From Isoptericola peretonis (GTDB lineage Bacteria; Actinomycetota; Actinomycetes; Actinomycetales; Cellulomonadaceae): a stretch of DNA of 64,000 nt. The notes under the pieces are model-generated. The model was not told the DNA's origin. It saw only the letters and a program-made list of their open reading frames with translations, and searched no databases. The position numbers and the translations under genes were made by a program. This document shows, in pieces, positions 26,747-35,291 of this stretch (positions are counted from its first letter, which is position 1; every line of letters starts with the position of its first letter). The stretch is taken from contig JALQCY010000009.1 in assembly GCA_023241745.1 (NCBI GenBank), forward strand, positions 48,611 through 112,610, read 5' to 3'.

Positions 26747-26821
26747 GGGTGGGCGGGGCGGCCCGCACGCCCTCGCCCCGACCGTGTGAACAGACATCCG
26801 AGACCGACACCCGGAGGACCC

Positions 26822-28150
26822 GTGCTCGACGCGCTGCAACGGCGGCTCGACGCCCTGGGGGTGCGCACGCCCACGGGCCGGGACGCGCTGCTCGGTGCCG
26901 TGGTCGCGGCCCTGAGCGTCGTCCTGTTCCTCGTCGTCCTGCGGGTCGTGTCGTCGGGTCTCGGCGAGCCGTTCGACGCCGACCCGGCGCTCAGCGACAT
27001 GAGCACGGGTGCCCTCGTGGCGGCGTGCGTCGTCCTCGTCGGCCAGGCGATGGCGCTGACGCTGCGCCGCCGGTGGCCGATGCTGTGCCTCGCGCTCACG
27101 CTGCTGGGCCAGCTCGCCCTGGCGCCCCTGCTGCCGCCGCTGGTGAACTTCCAGGCGCCCGCGGGCCTCGTCGCCGCCTACTCCGTCGGCGCATACGCCC
27201 CGCGGCGCCCGGCGATCGCGGCCGCGGGCGTGGCCGCCGTCGTGCAGGTGCTGCTCGGGTACGTGCTCGGTGGGCCGGCGACGACGGCGGAGCTGGGCGT
27301 GCCCGTGGGCACCCAGCTGTGGGGAGGGCTGGTGTCCGCGCTGGTCACCTACCTCGGCGCGGTCCTCGTCGGCGCGTACGTCGGCACCCGGCGCGAGCTG
27401 CTGGCCCAGCTGCGGGCGCGCGTCGCGCAGGCCGAGCGCGAGCGGGAGGCGCTCGCCGCGCAGGCCGTCCTGGCCGAGCGGGGCCGGATGGCCCGCGAGC
27501 TGCACGACGTCGCGGCGCACCACCTGTCGGGGATCGTCGTGCAGGCGGCCGCGGCCGAGCGGCTCGTCGGCGCCGACCCGGAGCGGGCCCGGGAGTCGCT
27601 GCGGTGGATCCGCGGCCAGGGTCGCGAGACGCTCGAGAACCTGAGGCTGGTGGTCGGCATCCTGCGCGACTCGTCGGCCACGGACGACGCCGCGCCGTCC
27701 GCCCCGCAGCCCACCCTCGCGGACGTCCCCGCGCTGATCGACGACGCCCGCCGCACCGGGACGCGGGTGCAGGAGACCCGGCGCGGGGAGCCCTACGAGC
27801 TGCCGCCCACCGTCCAGCTCACCGTGTACCGGGTGCTCCAGGAGTCGCTGGCCAACGCACGCCGGCACGCGCCCGGCAGCCCGGTCGACGTCGAGACGGC
27901 GTACGACGACGACGGGCTGGAGCTCACGGTGCGCAACGGCCGCGGCGACCCGCGCCCGACGACCGGCCCGCCGGCGGGCGACGCCGGGCCCGGGCACGGC
28001 GTCATCGGCATGACGGAGCGGGCCGAGCTGGTGGGCGGCCGGCTCACGGCGCGCCGCACCTCCGCGGGCGGCTGGCTCGTGCGGCTCACCGTGCCCCGGT
28101 CGGAGGGCGCGCCGTCCGCCGTCGAGCGCGCGGGGCAGGCGTCCCGGTGA
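26822..28150 (+). CDS. Two-component sensor histidine kinase (HisKA_3 / NarL-partner type)
   Basis: The 442-residue kinase has about five membrane helices in its first 190 residues with only short loops, so it probably senses within or near the membrane. A coiled segment ([18 protein letters not shown]) leads to the dimerisation box [19 protein letters not shown] with the phospho-acceptor His228. The HATPase part has [19 protein letters not shown] (N box) and [18 protein letters not shown] (G box). GTG 26822 follows ggaggaccc. Its stop overlaps the response regulator GTG (GTGA). The pair likely controls the upstream ABC exporter. Confidence 0.93.
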   Translation: MLDALQRRLDALGVRTPTGRDALLGAVVAALSVVLFLVVLRVVSSGLGEPFDADPALSDMSTGALVAACVVLVGQAMALTLRRRWPMLCLALTLLGQLALAPLLPPLVNFQAPAGLVAAYSVGAYAPRRPAIAAAGVAAVVQVLLGYVLGGPATTAELGVPVGTQLWGGLVSALVTYLGAVLVGAYVGTRRELLAQLRARVAQAEREREALAAQAVLAERGRMARELHDVAAHHLSGIVVQAAAAERLVGADPERARESLRWIRGQGRETLENLRLVVGILRDSSATDDAAPSAPQPTLADVPALIDDARRTGTRVQETRRGEPYELPPTVQLTVYRVLQESLANARRHAPGSPVDVETAYDDDGLELTVRNGRGDPRPTTGPPAGDAGPGHGVIGMTERAELVGGRLTARRTSAGGWLVRLTVPRSEGAPSAVERAGQASR

Positions 28151-28806
28151 CCCGGGTCGTGCTGGTGGACGACCAGGCCGTGGTGCGCGCGGGTTTCACC
28201 GTGATCCTCGAGAGCGAGGGGCTCGACGTCGTGGGCGAGGCCTCGAACGGGGCGGACGCCGTGCGGGTGGCGCGGCGCGAGCGGCCCGACGTCGTGTGCA
28301 TGGACGTGCGCATGCCCGGAGGAGACGGCATCACCGCGACGCGCGAGCTCGCGGGGCCCGGCGTCGCCGACCCGGTGCCGGTGCTGGTGGTGAGCACGTT
28401 CGACCTCGACGACTACGTGTTCGGGGCCCTCGAGGCGGGTGCGTCCGGCTTCCTGCTCAAGGACGCCGAGCCCGACGTGCTGGTCGACGCGGTGCGCCGG
28501 GTCGCCGCCGGCGACGGGCTCGTGGACCAGACGCTCACCCGGAGGGTCATCGACGAGTTCGCGCGCCGTCGGGGACCGGTCGCCCCGGACGACGACGCCG
28601 TCGCGCTCCTCACCGCCCGCGAGCGCGAGATCGTCGCCCTGCTCTGCCGTGGCTCGTCGAACGCGGAGATCGCCGCGGCCCTGTTCCTCGAGCCGAGCAC
28701 GGTGAAGTCGCACCTCAGCCGGATCATGACCAAGACCGGCGCGCGCGACCGCGTGCAGCTCGTCGTCTGGGCGTACGACTCGGGGTTGGCGGTCCCCGGC
28801 GTCTGA
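28147..28806 (+). CDS. Response regulator, NarL/LuxR type
   Basis: The 219-residue protein has a receiver domain ([13 protein letters not shown]; phosphorylatable Asp53 in CMDVRMPG; Thr/Ser switch in [10 protein letters not shown]; Lys in [12 protein letters not shown]). A LuxR helix-turn-helix follows: [20 protein letters not shown], then [23 protein letters not shown] 28147 overlaps the kinase stop by four bases. The likely targets are the ABC genes upstream or the membrane gene downstream. Confidence 0.95.
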   Translation: MTRVVLVDDQAVVRAGFTVILESEGLDVVGEASNGADAVRVARRERPDVVCMDVRMPGGDGITATRELAGPGVADPVPVLVVSTFDLDDYVFGALEAGASGFLLKDAEPDVLVDAVRRVAAGDGLVDQTLTRRVIDEFARRRGPVAPDDDAVALLTAREREIVALLCRGSSNAEIAAALFLEPSTVKSHLSRIMTKTGARDRVQLVVWAYDSGLAVPGV

Positions 28807-28895
28807 CGCATCGGTCTCATCTGTCTCTCATGAGCCGTGGCTAGCGTGCGGTCGGCAGCCGACGCGCGGCGGCCTCTCAAGGGGAGAAGCGGTCG

Positions 28896-29699
28896 ATGTC
28901 GATGCTGCGCGGGGCGGTCACGCTCCTGGGGCTGCGCCGTGGTCCCGCCGCGACGCTCGCGGTGATGCTCCTGACGGTGGTCGTCGGTCTCGTGGCCGCC
29001 CACCTGGGCCGCCGGACGATCGGGCGGCCGTCGCAGCTGGCGTTCGGGCTGGCGCAGGAGACGGGCTACGGCGAGATGTTCTTCTCCGTCCTGACGGTCT
29101 GGGCGACGGGGCTCCTGGCCTGGGCCGCGGTGCGGTGGCGACAGGCGGTCCTCGGCGCCTGGGCCGGGGCGTTCGTCCTGCTCCTGCTCGACGACCGCCT
29201 CATGCTCCACGAGCGTGCCGGGGGCTGGATCCGCGAGCACGTCGCGATCGTCCCGGACCACCCGACCGGCGAGCTGGTGTGACTGCTCTGCCTGGCGGTC
29301 GTCGCCGGCGGGGCGGTGCTGTCGCTCCACCTGTGGGCCGCACCGGACGCACGCGCCGTCTCCGGGGTCCTCGTCCTGCTCGGGGGCGGCCTCTTCGCCA
29401 CGGGCGTCGTCCTCGACCTCCTCCATCGGTTCACGGACGGCGGCTTCCCCGACGCCCTCCTGACGGCCCTCGAGGACGGCGGCGAGATCGCGGTGATGAG
29501 CCTCGTCGTGGCGTTCCTGTTCGCCGTCGTGGCCGACGGCCACCGGCCCCGCCCCGGGCGGCGCCTGGGGCTCCTGATGGGAGTGCGGCCGGCGCCGAGC
29601 CATGGTGCGGGCGAGCCCGGTCCGCGTCCGGAGACGCGGGCCGGGCTCGTCGCGGTCGTGCCGGGGAGCGGTCGTCAGTCGGCGTCCTCCCAGCCGTAG
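28896..29699 (+). pseudogene. Six-helix membrane protein interrupted by an in-frame TGA at 29280
   Basis: ATG 28896 (Shine-Dalgarno aagggga) opens a frame that reads three membrane helices and LLLLDDRLMLHERAGGW, then meets TGA at 29280-29282 (codon 129). The same frame then continues open for 138 codons with three more helices: LLCLAVVAGGAVLSLHLWA, VSGVLVLLGGGLFATG leading into VVLDLLHRF, and EIAVMSLVVAFLFAVVA. Continuity of helices and intramembrane D/H/E residues across the stop argues for one original gene, with TGG-to-TGA as the simplest change. I do not recognise the family. The first 128 codons could still give a short protein. The last 30 or so codons pass through a terminator hairpin and overlap the M14 gene, so the original end is unclear. 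TAGCGT at 28842-28847 is a possible -10. Confidence 0.7.
29612..29649. terminator. Bidirectional GC-rich hairpin
   Basis: cgagcccggtccgcgtc (29612-29628) pairs with 29633-29649 with a single G-U position and the tetraloop CGGA. It lies between the interrupted membrane gene and the convergent M14 peptidase stop at 29675. Confidence 0.8.
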
Positions 29700-30922
29700 T
29701 CCGGGAGCTCGAAGAACGCGTCGCCGTCGAGCGTGTCGACCTCGCCGGTGGCCATCGCGTCGATGAGCGACTCGACGCCGGTGCGGACGGACTGCACGAG
29801 CATGCCGTGCAGCTTCTGGCCGAGGTCGTCCTGCTGGCCGCGGACCTCGAACAGCACCGTCGCGGAGCCGTTGAGGGCGAACGCGGAGCGCCCCTGGCCG
29901 GCGTACTCGCGCTCGTCGGGGTGGAAGTAGCGCCCGACGGCGGCGAGCGGGGACTGCGTGCCGTACTGCGCCTGGATGCCGTGGGCGACGGCGAGGGCGT
30001 AGCGCCGGGACTTGTCCTGGTCGAGCAGCGGCCAGTCGTCCTGGTAGGCGGCGCCGTCGTCCACCCCGAGCGGCGGGTAGTCGAGGGAGACGGAGATGTG
30101 CTTGCCGTCCTGCGGGCCCCCGGTCAGCTCGTCGCACGGGCCCATGTGGTGCAGGTCGACGACGGCGTCGACGCCGCCGAACTCCTCCTGCAGGCCCACG
30201 TAGACGTCGCGGATCGTCTGCGACTCCGGGGACAGGAAGAACCCGGCGTCCTGCTGCTCGCCGGGCAGGTCCTCGGGCCGCGGCACGTAGTCCAGGTCGG
30301 GGTTGAAGTCGCGGTTGAGGTCGAAGCCCGGCTGGGCGATGCCGTCGCCGGTGAGCGAGTGGTACCAGGCGCGGGGTGCGCCGGCGAGCTGCGGGTAGTC
30401 GGCCACGACGTCGTCCCACGCGACGACGTTCGCGCGGCGGTTCAGCTCCCCGCCGTCGGGGTTGACCATCGGCATCGCGACCAGCGTGACGTTCTCGAGC
30501 GCGCGGCGCGTGGCCGGGTCGTTGCCGCTGCCGAGCTTCTTGAGGATGCCGAGCAGGGCCTCGGTGCCGGTCCGCTCGTTGCCGTGGATGGCGCTCTGCA
30601 CCAGCAGCACGCGGTCGCCCGTGCCGACGCGCGCGGTGTACAGCTCGCGGCCCTGGTGGGTGTGCCCGGCGACGTCGACCTGCACGCGCCCCCCGCTGGT
30701 GCGTTCGAGCTGCGCGAGCTCGCGCTTCAGCTCCGCGTGGGTGGTCCAGCCGTTGAACTGCGGGTCGTCGAACGTCTTGCAGGTGCCCTGGCCCGGTCCG
30801 GCCGCGAGCGGTGCGGCGGATGCGGGTGCCGCGGCGGCCGAGGTGGCGGCCAGGCCGGCGACGGTGGCCCCGGCCGCGAGCGCGGCGACGAGCCGTCGGG
30901 AACGGGGAGAATGATGACGCAC
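29675..30922 (-). CDS. Secreted M14 family zinc carboxypeptidase
   Basis: The 415-residue protein opens with a Sec/Tat-like signal: HHSPRSRRLVAALAAGATVA, with Ala-rich cleavage region near residues 35-42. The M14 metal site is HGNE (His113, Glu116), preceded by VLLVQSAI, with the third ligand in VVDLHHMG. NPDGGELNRR and LNRDFNPD carry substrate-binding residues (Asn-Arg pair). The catalytic Glu is in TVLFEVRGQ. It would release C-terminal amino acids from peptides outside the cell, or act on peptidoglycan stems. GTG 30922 has cggagg six bases upstream. A disulfide-type Cys48 follows the signal. Confidence 0.92.
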   Translation of the reverse strand: MRHHSPRSRRLVAALAAGATVAGLAATSAAAAPASAAPLAAGPGQGTCKTFDDPQFNGWTTHAELKRELAQLERTSGGRVQVDVAGHTHQGRELYTARVGTGDRVLLVQSAIHGNERTGTEALLGILKKLGSGNDPATRRALENVTLVAMPMVNPDGGELNRRANVVAWDDVVADYPQLAGAPRAWYHSLTGDGIAQPGFDLNRDFNPDLDYVPRPEDLPGEQQDAGFFLSPESQTIRDVYVGLQEEFGGVDAVVDLHHMGPCDELTGGPQDGKHISVSLDYPPLGVDDGAAYQDDWPLLDQDKSRRYALAVAHGIQAQYGTQSPLAAVGRYFHPDEREYAGQGRSAFALNGSATVLFEVRGQQDDLGQKLHGMLVQSVRTGVESLIDAMATGEVDTLDGDAFFELPDYGWEDAD

Positions 30923-31047
30923 GTGAACCTCCGGGATGTGTGGTGGTCGTCCGTGGTGCTGCCCGCCACGTCGTCGTGCCGGGTGCGACCCACTCTGGCC
31001 CGGAATGGGCGGTTCGGCATTCCGGAAGCCCCGGAGGTGGCGCCCGT

Positions 31048-31638
31048 TCAGCGGTCGCGTGCGTCGTCGAGCAGGGCGGCGGCCGTGTCCAGGCAGTGCA
31101 AGGCGCTCGGCGGGTCCACGCGAACCAGGGTGAAGGCGCTGATGACGAGCGCCGTGCAGACGTCGGCGAGCCGGTCCGCCTCGGCCCCGTCGGCGTCGGG
31201 CAGTGCGGCGACGACGCCGCGGCGCAGGGCGTCGCGCAGCTCGGCGCGGTAGTCGGAGACGGTCCGCCGGACGGCGTCGTCGCGCGCGATGGGGGCGCCG
31301 GAGGTGTTGACGAGCAGACAGCCGGAGGTGCCCTGGATCTCGTGGGCGCGGCCGAGCGCGGCACGCAGGCCGCCGAGGTAGCCGACGAGAGCGTCGGGGG
31401 CGACGTCGTCCGTGACCAGCGGGCGCAGCCGCGGCCGCACGACCTCGTCGAGGTAGCTCTGCACCGCGGCGTCGAACAGGCCGCGCTTGGAGCCGAAGGC
31501 GTGGTAGATGCTCGACCGGTTCAGCCCGGTCGCCGCCTCGAGCGCCGGGATCGACGCGGACTCGTAGCCCGAGCTCCAGAACACCTCGCGCGCGGCCCGG
31601 ACGACGTGGTCCGTCTCGAAGGCCTGTGACCGACCCAT
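31048..31638 (-). CDS. TetR family repressor (AcrR/NemR-like)
   Basis: The 196-residue protein has an N-terminal HTH: VVRAAREVFWSSGYESASIP, then ALEAATGLNRSSIYHAFGSK. The C-terminal domain has EIQGTSGCLLVNTSGAPIA, the pattern of TetR_C_16/NemR-like regulators, where a Cys (as in GCLLVN) can sense electrophiles. ATG 31638 is chosen for the ggagggg Shine-Dalgarno; longer frames upstream run into the divergent promoter. It is divergent from DUF1304 and a quinone/alkenal reductase-like gene, consistent with control of an electrophile response. A TATTCT -10 lies at 31674 to 31669. Confidence 0.9.
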   Translation of the reverse strand: MGRSQAFETDHVVRAAREVFWSSGYESASIPALEAATGLNRSSIYHAFGSKRGLFDAAVQSYLDEVVRPRLRPLVTDDVAPDALVGYLGGLRAALGRAHEIQGTSGCLLVNTSGAPIARDDAVRRTVSDYRAELRDALRRGVVAALPDADGAEADRLADVCTALVISAFTLVRVDPPSALHCLDTAAALLDDARDR

Positions 31639-31650
31639 CAGCCCCTCCAC

Positions 31651-31695
31651 TTGTGCAACGACCGGTTCAGAATAGATGATGGAACGGTCGTTCCA
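31651..31695. promoter_or_regulatory. Divergent promoter with 16-bp TetR operator
   Basis: TGGAACGGTCGTTCCA at 31680-31695 is a perfect palindrome apart from the central GT. It lies just downstream of a possible plus-strand promoter (TTGTGC 31651-31656, 16 bp, TAGATG 31673-31678) and 6 bases upstream of the minus-strand -10 TATTCT. A repressor bound here would block both directions. Confidence 0.65.
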
Positions 31696-31733
31696 CAACG
31701 AGGGCCGCCCAGGCCGGACCAAGGAGCAGCGTC

Positions 31734-32120
31734 ATGATCGTCGCCGGACTCGTTCTCGCGGGGGTCGCCGCCGCGCTCCACGTCTACATCTTCTGGCTCG
31801 AGTCGCTCGCCTGGACCACGCCCCGGGCGCGCGCCACCTTCGGCACCACGGAGCAGGAGGCCGCCGCCACGCGCGAGCTGGCGTTCAACCAGGGCTTCTA
31901 CAACCTGTTCCTCGCCGTCATGACCGCAGTCGGCATCGTGCTCGTCGCGGTCGGCGCCACCGGTGCCGGGGGCGCGCTCGTCCTGGCCGGCACGGCCAGC
32001 ATGCTCGCCGCCGCGCTCGTCCTCTTCCTGTCCTCGCCCGACAAGCGCGGCGCCGCCCTCAAGCAGGGCGGCCTGCCGTTGCTGGCTGTCGTCGCGCTCG
32101 TCGCCGGCCTCGTGCTCTGA
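31734..32120 (+). CDS. DUF1304 integral membrane protein
   Basis: This 128-residue protein has four membrane helices. The family signature HVYIFWLESLAWTTPRAR is in helix one, and ELAFNQGFYNLFLAVM in helix two. DUF1304 proteins are of unknown function and often lie beside TetR/MarR regulators and oxidoreductases, as here. ATG 31734 has aaggag 7 bases upstream. The reductase gene follows after 31 bases, probably in the same transcript and under the 31680 operator. Confidence 0.88.
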   Translation: MIVAGLVLAGVAAALHVYIFWLESLAWTTPRARATFGTTEQEAAATRELAFNQGFYNLFLAVMTAVGIVLVAVGATGAGGALVLAGTASMLAAALVLFLSSPDKRGAALKQGGLPLLAVVALVAGLVL

Positions 32121-32151
32121 CCACCACCCGCACCGAAAGGCTCCATCGCAG

Positions 32152-33168
32152 ATGTCGTCCGTCGTCTCCACCCAGATCCAGCTCGCCGCCCGCCCCACCG
32201 GGTGGCCCACCGCGGACGACTTCCGCACCGTCCAGGTCACCTACGGCGACCTCGAGCCGGGGCAGGTCCGCGTGGTCAACGAGTTCGTCTCCGTCGACCC
32301 GTACATGCGGGGGCGCATGAACGACGTGAAGAGCTACACGCCGCCGTTCGCGCTCGGGGAGACGATGACGGGCGGCGCGATCGGCCGCGTGGTCGAGTCG
32401 GCGTCCGACGACGTCCCCGCCGGCGCGGTGGTGCTGCACCAGTACGGCTGGCGCGACGTGGTGCAGGAGGACGCGCGCGGCTTCCGCGTCGTACCGGAGC
32501 TGCCCGGCGTGCCGCTGTCGCTGCACCTGGGGATCCTGGGCATGACCGGGCTCACCGCGTACGTCGGCCTCACCGCGATCGCCGGCATGAAGCCCGGGGA
32601 CACGGTCTTCGTCTCGGGCGCCGCTGGTGCGGTCGGCACCGCCGCGGGCCAGATCGCCCGCCTGCTCGGCGCCGAGCGGGTCGTCGGGTCGGCAGGGTCG
32701 GCCGAGAAGGTCGAGCTGCTCACCTCGAAGTACGGCTACGACGCCGCCCTGAACTACAAGGACGCACCCGTCCGCGAGCAGCTCCCGGGCCTGGTGCCCG
32801 GCGGCGTGGACGTCTTCTTCGACAACGTCGGCGGCGACCACCTCACCGCCGCGCTCGACGTGATGAACGACGGCGGACGGATCGCGCTGTGCGGCGCCAT
32901 CGCGGGGTACAACACCACCGACCGCGTGCCCGGGCCGGACAACATGGCGAACCTCATCACCCGCGGGCTGCGGATGCAGGGCTTCACCCTCGCCGGCTAC
33001 CTCCACCACGGGGCGGAGTTCCGCGAGCTCATGACCGGCTGGTTCGCCGAGGGGAAGATCGCCTACGACGAGACCGTCGTCGACGGGATCGAGAACGCCC
33101 CGCGGGCGTTCCTCGACATGATGCGCGGCGCCAACACCGGGAAGATGGTCGTCCGCACCGCGGGCTGA
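32152..33168 (+). CDS. NADP-dependent MDR oxidoreductase (CurA/PTGR-like)
   Basis: The 338-residue zinc-free medium-chain reductase begins with QIQLAARPTGWPTADDF and EFVSVDPYMRGRMND, which define the leukotriene B4 dehydrogenase/CurA group. The Rossmann loop is VFVSGAAGAVGTAAGQIARL, with VVGSAGSAEKVELL for the NADP phosphate. VDVFFDNVGGDHLTAAL and GFTLAGYLHH complete the signature. It should reduce alpha,beta-unsaturated carbonyls, which suits a locus with an electrophile-type TetR. No strong Shine-Dalgarno precedes ATG 32152 (gaaagg at 32135-32140). Confidence 0.92.
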   Translation: MSSVVSTQIQLAARPTGWPTADDFRTVQVTYGDLEPGQVRVVNEFVSVDPYMRGRMNDVKSYTPPFALGETMTGGAIGRVVESASDDVPAGAVVLHQYGWRDVVQEDARGFRVVPELPGVPLSLHLGILGMTGLTAYVGLTAIAGMKPGDTVFVSGAAGAVGTAAGQIARLLGAERVVGSAGSAEKVELLTSKYGYDAALNYKDAPVREQLPGLVPGGVDVFFDNVGGDHLTAALDVMNDGGRIALCGAIAGYNTTDRVPGPDNMANLITRGLRMQGFTLAGYLHHGAEFRELMTGWFAEGKIAYDETVVDGIENAPRAFLDMMRGANTGKMVVRTAG

Positions 33169-33175
33169 CCGCCGC

Positions 33176-33904
33176 TCACCCCCGGCCGGCCCTCGCGACG
33201 AACACGCGTTCCAGCCCGGGCCGGTCGGGCGCGTCACGGACCTGCTCGACGGTGTATCCGGCCGCCGCGAGCGACGCCTCGACCTCGTCGTGGCCGCGGA
33301 ACCGGAGGGTCGAGTCGGAGTGCAGCTCGCGACCGTCGGGGAGCACGAAGGTGTCGTGGAAGGTCACGAACGGCTCCGACACCTCCGTCACGTCGGTCCA
33401 CGACTCGACGACGCCGAGGCCGGGCACGTCGGTCCGCGCGAAGGTGCGCTCGCGGGTCCATCCCTCCCACGCCCGCCGGGCGGGGTCGCGGGTCTCGAGG
33501 ACGAGGTGACCTCCCGGGGCGAGCGCGGCGCGGACGCCGCCGAGCGTGGCGGCCCACGCGTCGTCCGTGAGGAACACCTGCGCCACGTTCCCCGTCATGG
33601 TCGCGAGGTCGACCTGCAGGGGCGGGAGGGTGGTGGCGTCGCCGAGCAGCCAGCGCACCCGTCCGGCGTCCGGCTTGCCACGGGCGACGTCCAACGACGC
33701 CGCGGCCGGGTCGACGCCCACGACGTCGAGGCCGGCCGACGCGAGCAGCACGGCGAACGTGCCCGTGCCGCACCCGACGTCGAGCACGCTGCGGGCGCCG
33801 AGCTCGTGGGCGAGCGCGAGATAGGCGTCGAGGTCCCCGCGGTCCGGGTCGCGCGGGTCGTACAGCCGGGCGAGCGTGGGGTCGGCGAAGAGCAAGTCGG
33901 GCAT
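33176..33904 (-). CDS. Class I SAM-dependent methyltransferase
   Basis: The 242-residue protein has motif I SVLDVGCGTGTFAVLLASAG near residue 40 and motif II VVGVDPAAASLDVARG. A TMTGNVAQVF stretch, LAPGGHLVLETRDP and the substrate-domain segment SEPFVTFHDTFVLPDGRELH follow. It resembles small-molecule methyltransferases; the acceptor is unknown. ATG 33904 is chosen because TACGGT ends exactly six bases before it, although an open frame extends 26 codons further into the hairpin. It converges on the MDR oxidoreductase with an 8-base gap. Confidence 0.9.
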   Translation of the reverse strand: MPDLLFADPTLARLYDPRDPDRGDLDAYLALAHELGARSVLDVGCGTGTFAVLLASAGLDVVGVDPAAASLDVARGKPDAGRVRWLLGDATTLPPLQVDLATMTGNVAQVFLTDDAWAATLGGVRAALAPGGHLVLETRDPARRAWEGWTRERTFARTDVPGLGVVESWTDVTEVSEPFVTFHDTFVLPDGRELHSDSTLRFRGHDEVEASLAAAGYTVEQVRDAPDRPGLERVFVARAGRG

Positions 33905-33916
33905 GCAGCGACCGTA
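33905..33916 (-). promoter_or_regulatory. Predicted leaderless methyltransferase promoter
   Basis: On the minus strand TACGGT (33916 to 33911) is followed by six bases and ATG 33904, with no Shine-Dalgarno. Confidence 0.55.
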
Positions 33917-33931
33917 GTCCTCGTTCCGGCG

Positions 33932-33991
33932 GCCGAACATGTGGTTGTGGCCCGTCAGCGTCGACTGACGGGCCACAAGCACATGCTCGGC
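33932..33991 (-). terminator. Terminator hairpin of rhodanese-metZ
   Basis: A 27-base arm (33932-33958) pairs with 33965-33991 with only two mismatches and a six-base loop cgtcga. On the minus strand it begins 17 bases after the metZ stop. Confidence 0.85.
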
Positions 33992-34007
33992 GAAGGCGTG
34001 GCGCTGG

Positions 34008-35291
34008 TCAGGCGCGCAGGGCCTGCTCGACGTCCTCGAGGATGTCGCGCGGGTCCTCGAGCCCGATCGACAGGCGCACCGTCGTCTCGGCGATGCCGAC
34101 CTTGGCGCGGCCCTCGGGGCCGAGCTTGCGGTGCGTCGTCGTGGCGGGGTGCGTGATGATCGACTTCGCGTCGCCGAGGTTGTTGGAGATGTCGATGATC
34201 TGCAGGGCGTCGAGGAAGGCGAACGCGCGCTTCTTCGCCGCCTCGGGCTCGGTGCCTTCGGGCACGGCGAGGTCGAACGTCACGACCGTGCCGCCCCCGG
34301 ACTGCTGCGACCTCGCCAGCTCGTGCTGCGGGTGCGACGGCAGATAGGGGTAGCGCACGGCCGCGACGTCGGCGAGGCCCTCCAGCGCCGTCGCGATCTC
34401 GAGCGCGGCGGCGTTCTGCGCGCGCACCCGCAGGTCGAGCGTCTCGAGCCCCTTGGACAGCACCCAGGCGTTGAAAGGGCTGAGCGACGGTCCGGTGTTG
34501 CGGATGAAGGTCTGCACCGGGCCCGTGAGGAACTCCCGCGACCCGAGGATGGCGCCACCGAGCACGCGCCCCTGGCCGTCGATGTGCTTCGTCGCGGAGT
34601 AGACGACGATGTCGGCGCCGAGCGTGAGCGGCTGCTGGAGGATCGGCGTGGCGAACACGTTGTCCACCACCACCTGCGCGCCCGCGGCGTGGGCCAGCCC
34701 GGCCACGCGCCGCACGTCCACCAGGTCCTGCATGGGGTTGGACGGCGACTCGAAGAAGACGACGTCGGCGGGCGTCGCGAGCGCCTCCTCCCACTGGGAC
34801 AGCACGTGGCCGTCCACGTAGTCGACCCGCACGCCCCACTTGGCGAGGATCTCCTCGTAGATGACGTTCGTGGAGCCGAACAGCGCCCGCGCCGACACGA
34901 TCCGGGAGCCGCTCGAGACCAGCGCGGCGAGCGTCGTGAAGACGGCCGACATGCCGGACGCCGTCGCGTAGCAGGCCTCCGCGCCCTCGAGGAGCCGCAG
35001 CCGTTCCTCGAACGTGTGCACCGTGGGGTTGCCGTACCGGGAGTAGACGAACCGGGTGAGGTCGCCCGAGAAGGACGCCTCGGCATCGGCGGCAGAGTCG
35101 TAGGTGTAGCCCTGCGTGAGGAACAGCGCCTCGGAGGTCTCCTGGTACTCCGACCGGCGGTGCCCGCCGCGGACGGCGAGCGTCGCGGGACGCGCGGTGG
35201 CGGGCAGCGGCCCGCGGCCGGAGCCGCCGTGGACGACGTCGTCGGCGGCGGGGCCGGTGGGGATGCCCCGGTCCGCGTACGAGCCGCTCAC
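34008..35291 (-). CDS. metZ: O-succinylhomoserine sulfhydrylase (cystathionine gamma-synthase family)
   Basis: The 427-residue PLP enzyme of the Cys/Met metabolism family would make homocysteine from an O-acylhomoserine and sulfide. Signatures are FVYSRYGNPTVHTFEERL, ACYATASGMSAVFTTL, VFFESPSNPMQDLVDV, VVDNVFATPILQQPL, and the PLP lysine in VVYSATKHIDGQGRVLGGA. LRLSIGLED closes the fold. The pairing with an upstream rhodanese favours MetZ over MetB, but substrate choice is inferred. GTG 35291 overlaps the rhodanese stop (GTGA), so it depends on rhodanese translation and thus on the S-box riboswitch in the leader. Confidence 0.93.
   Translation of the reverse strand: MSGSYADRGIPTGPAADDVVHGGSGRGPLPATARPATLAVRGGHRRSEYQETSEALFLTQGYTYDSAADAEASFSGDLTRFVYSRYGNPTVHTFEERLRLLEGAEACYATASGMSAVFTTLAALVSSGSRIVSARALFGSTNVIYEEILAKWGVRVDYVDGHVLSQWEEALATPADVVFFESPSNPMQDLVDVRRVAGLAHAAGAQVVVDNVFATPILQQPLTLGADIVVYSATKHIDGQGRVLGGAILGSREFLTGPVQTFIRNTGPSLSPFNAWVLSKGLETLDLRVRAQNAAALEIATALEGLADVAAVRYPYLPSHPQHELARSQQSGGGTVVTFDLAVPEGTEPEAAKKRAFAFLDALQIIDISNNLGDAKSIITHPATTTHRKLGPEGRAKVGIAETTVRLSIGLEDPRDILEDVEQALRA

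Noticed and set aside
29280-29282. TGA read as selenocysteine
   Set aside because: No SECIS-like hairpin is evident right after the codon, the residue sits at the edge of a membrane helix, and no selenoprotein genes are seen. Nonsense mutation or sequencing error is simpler.
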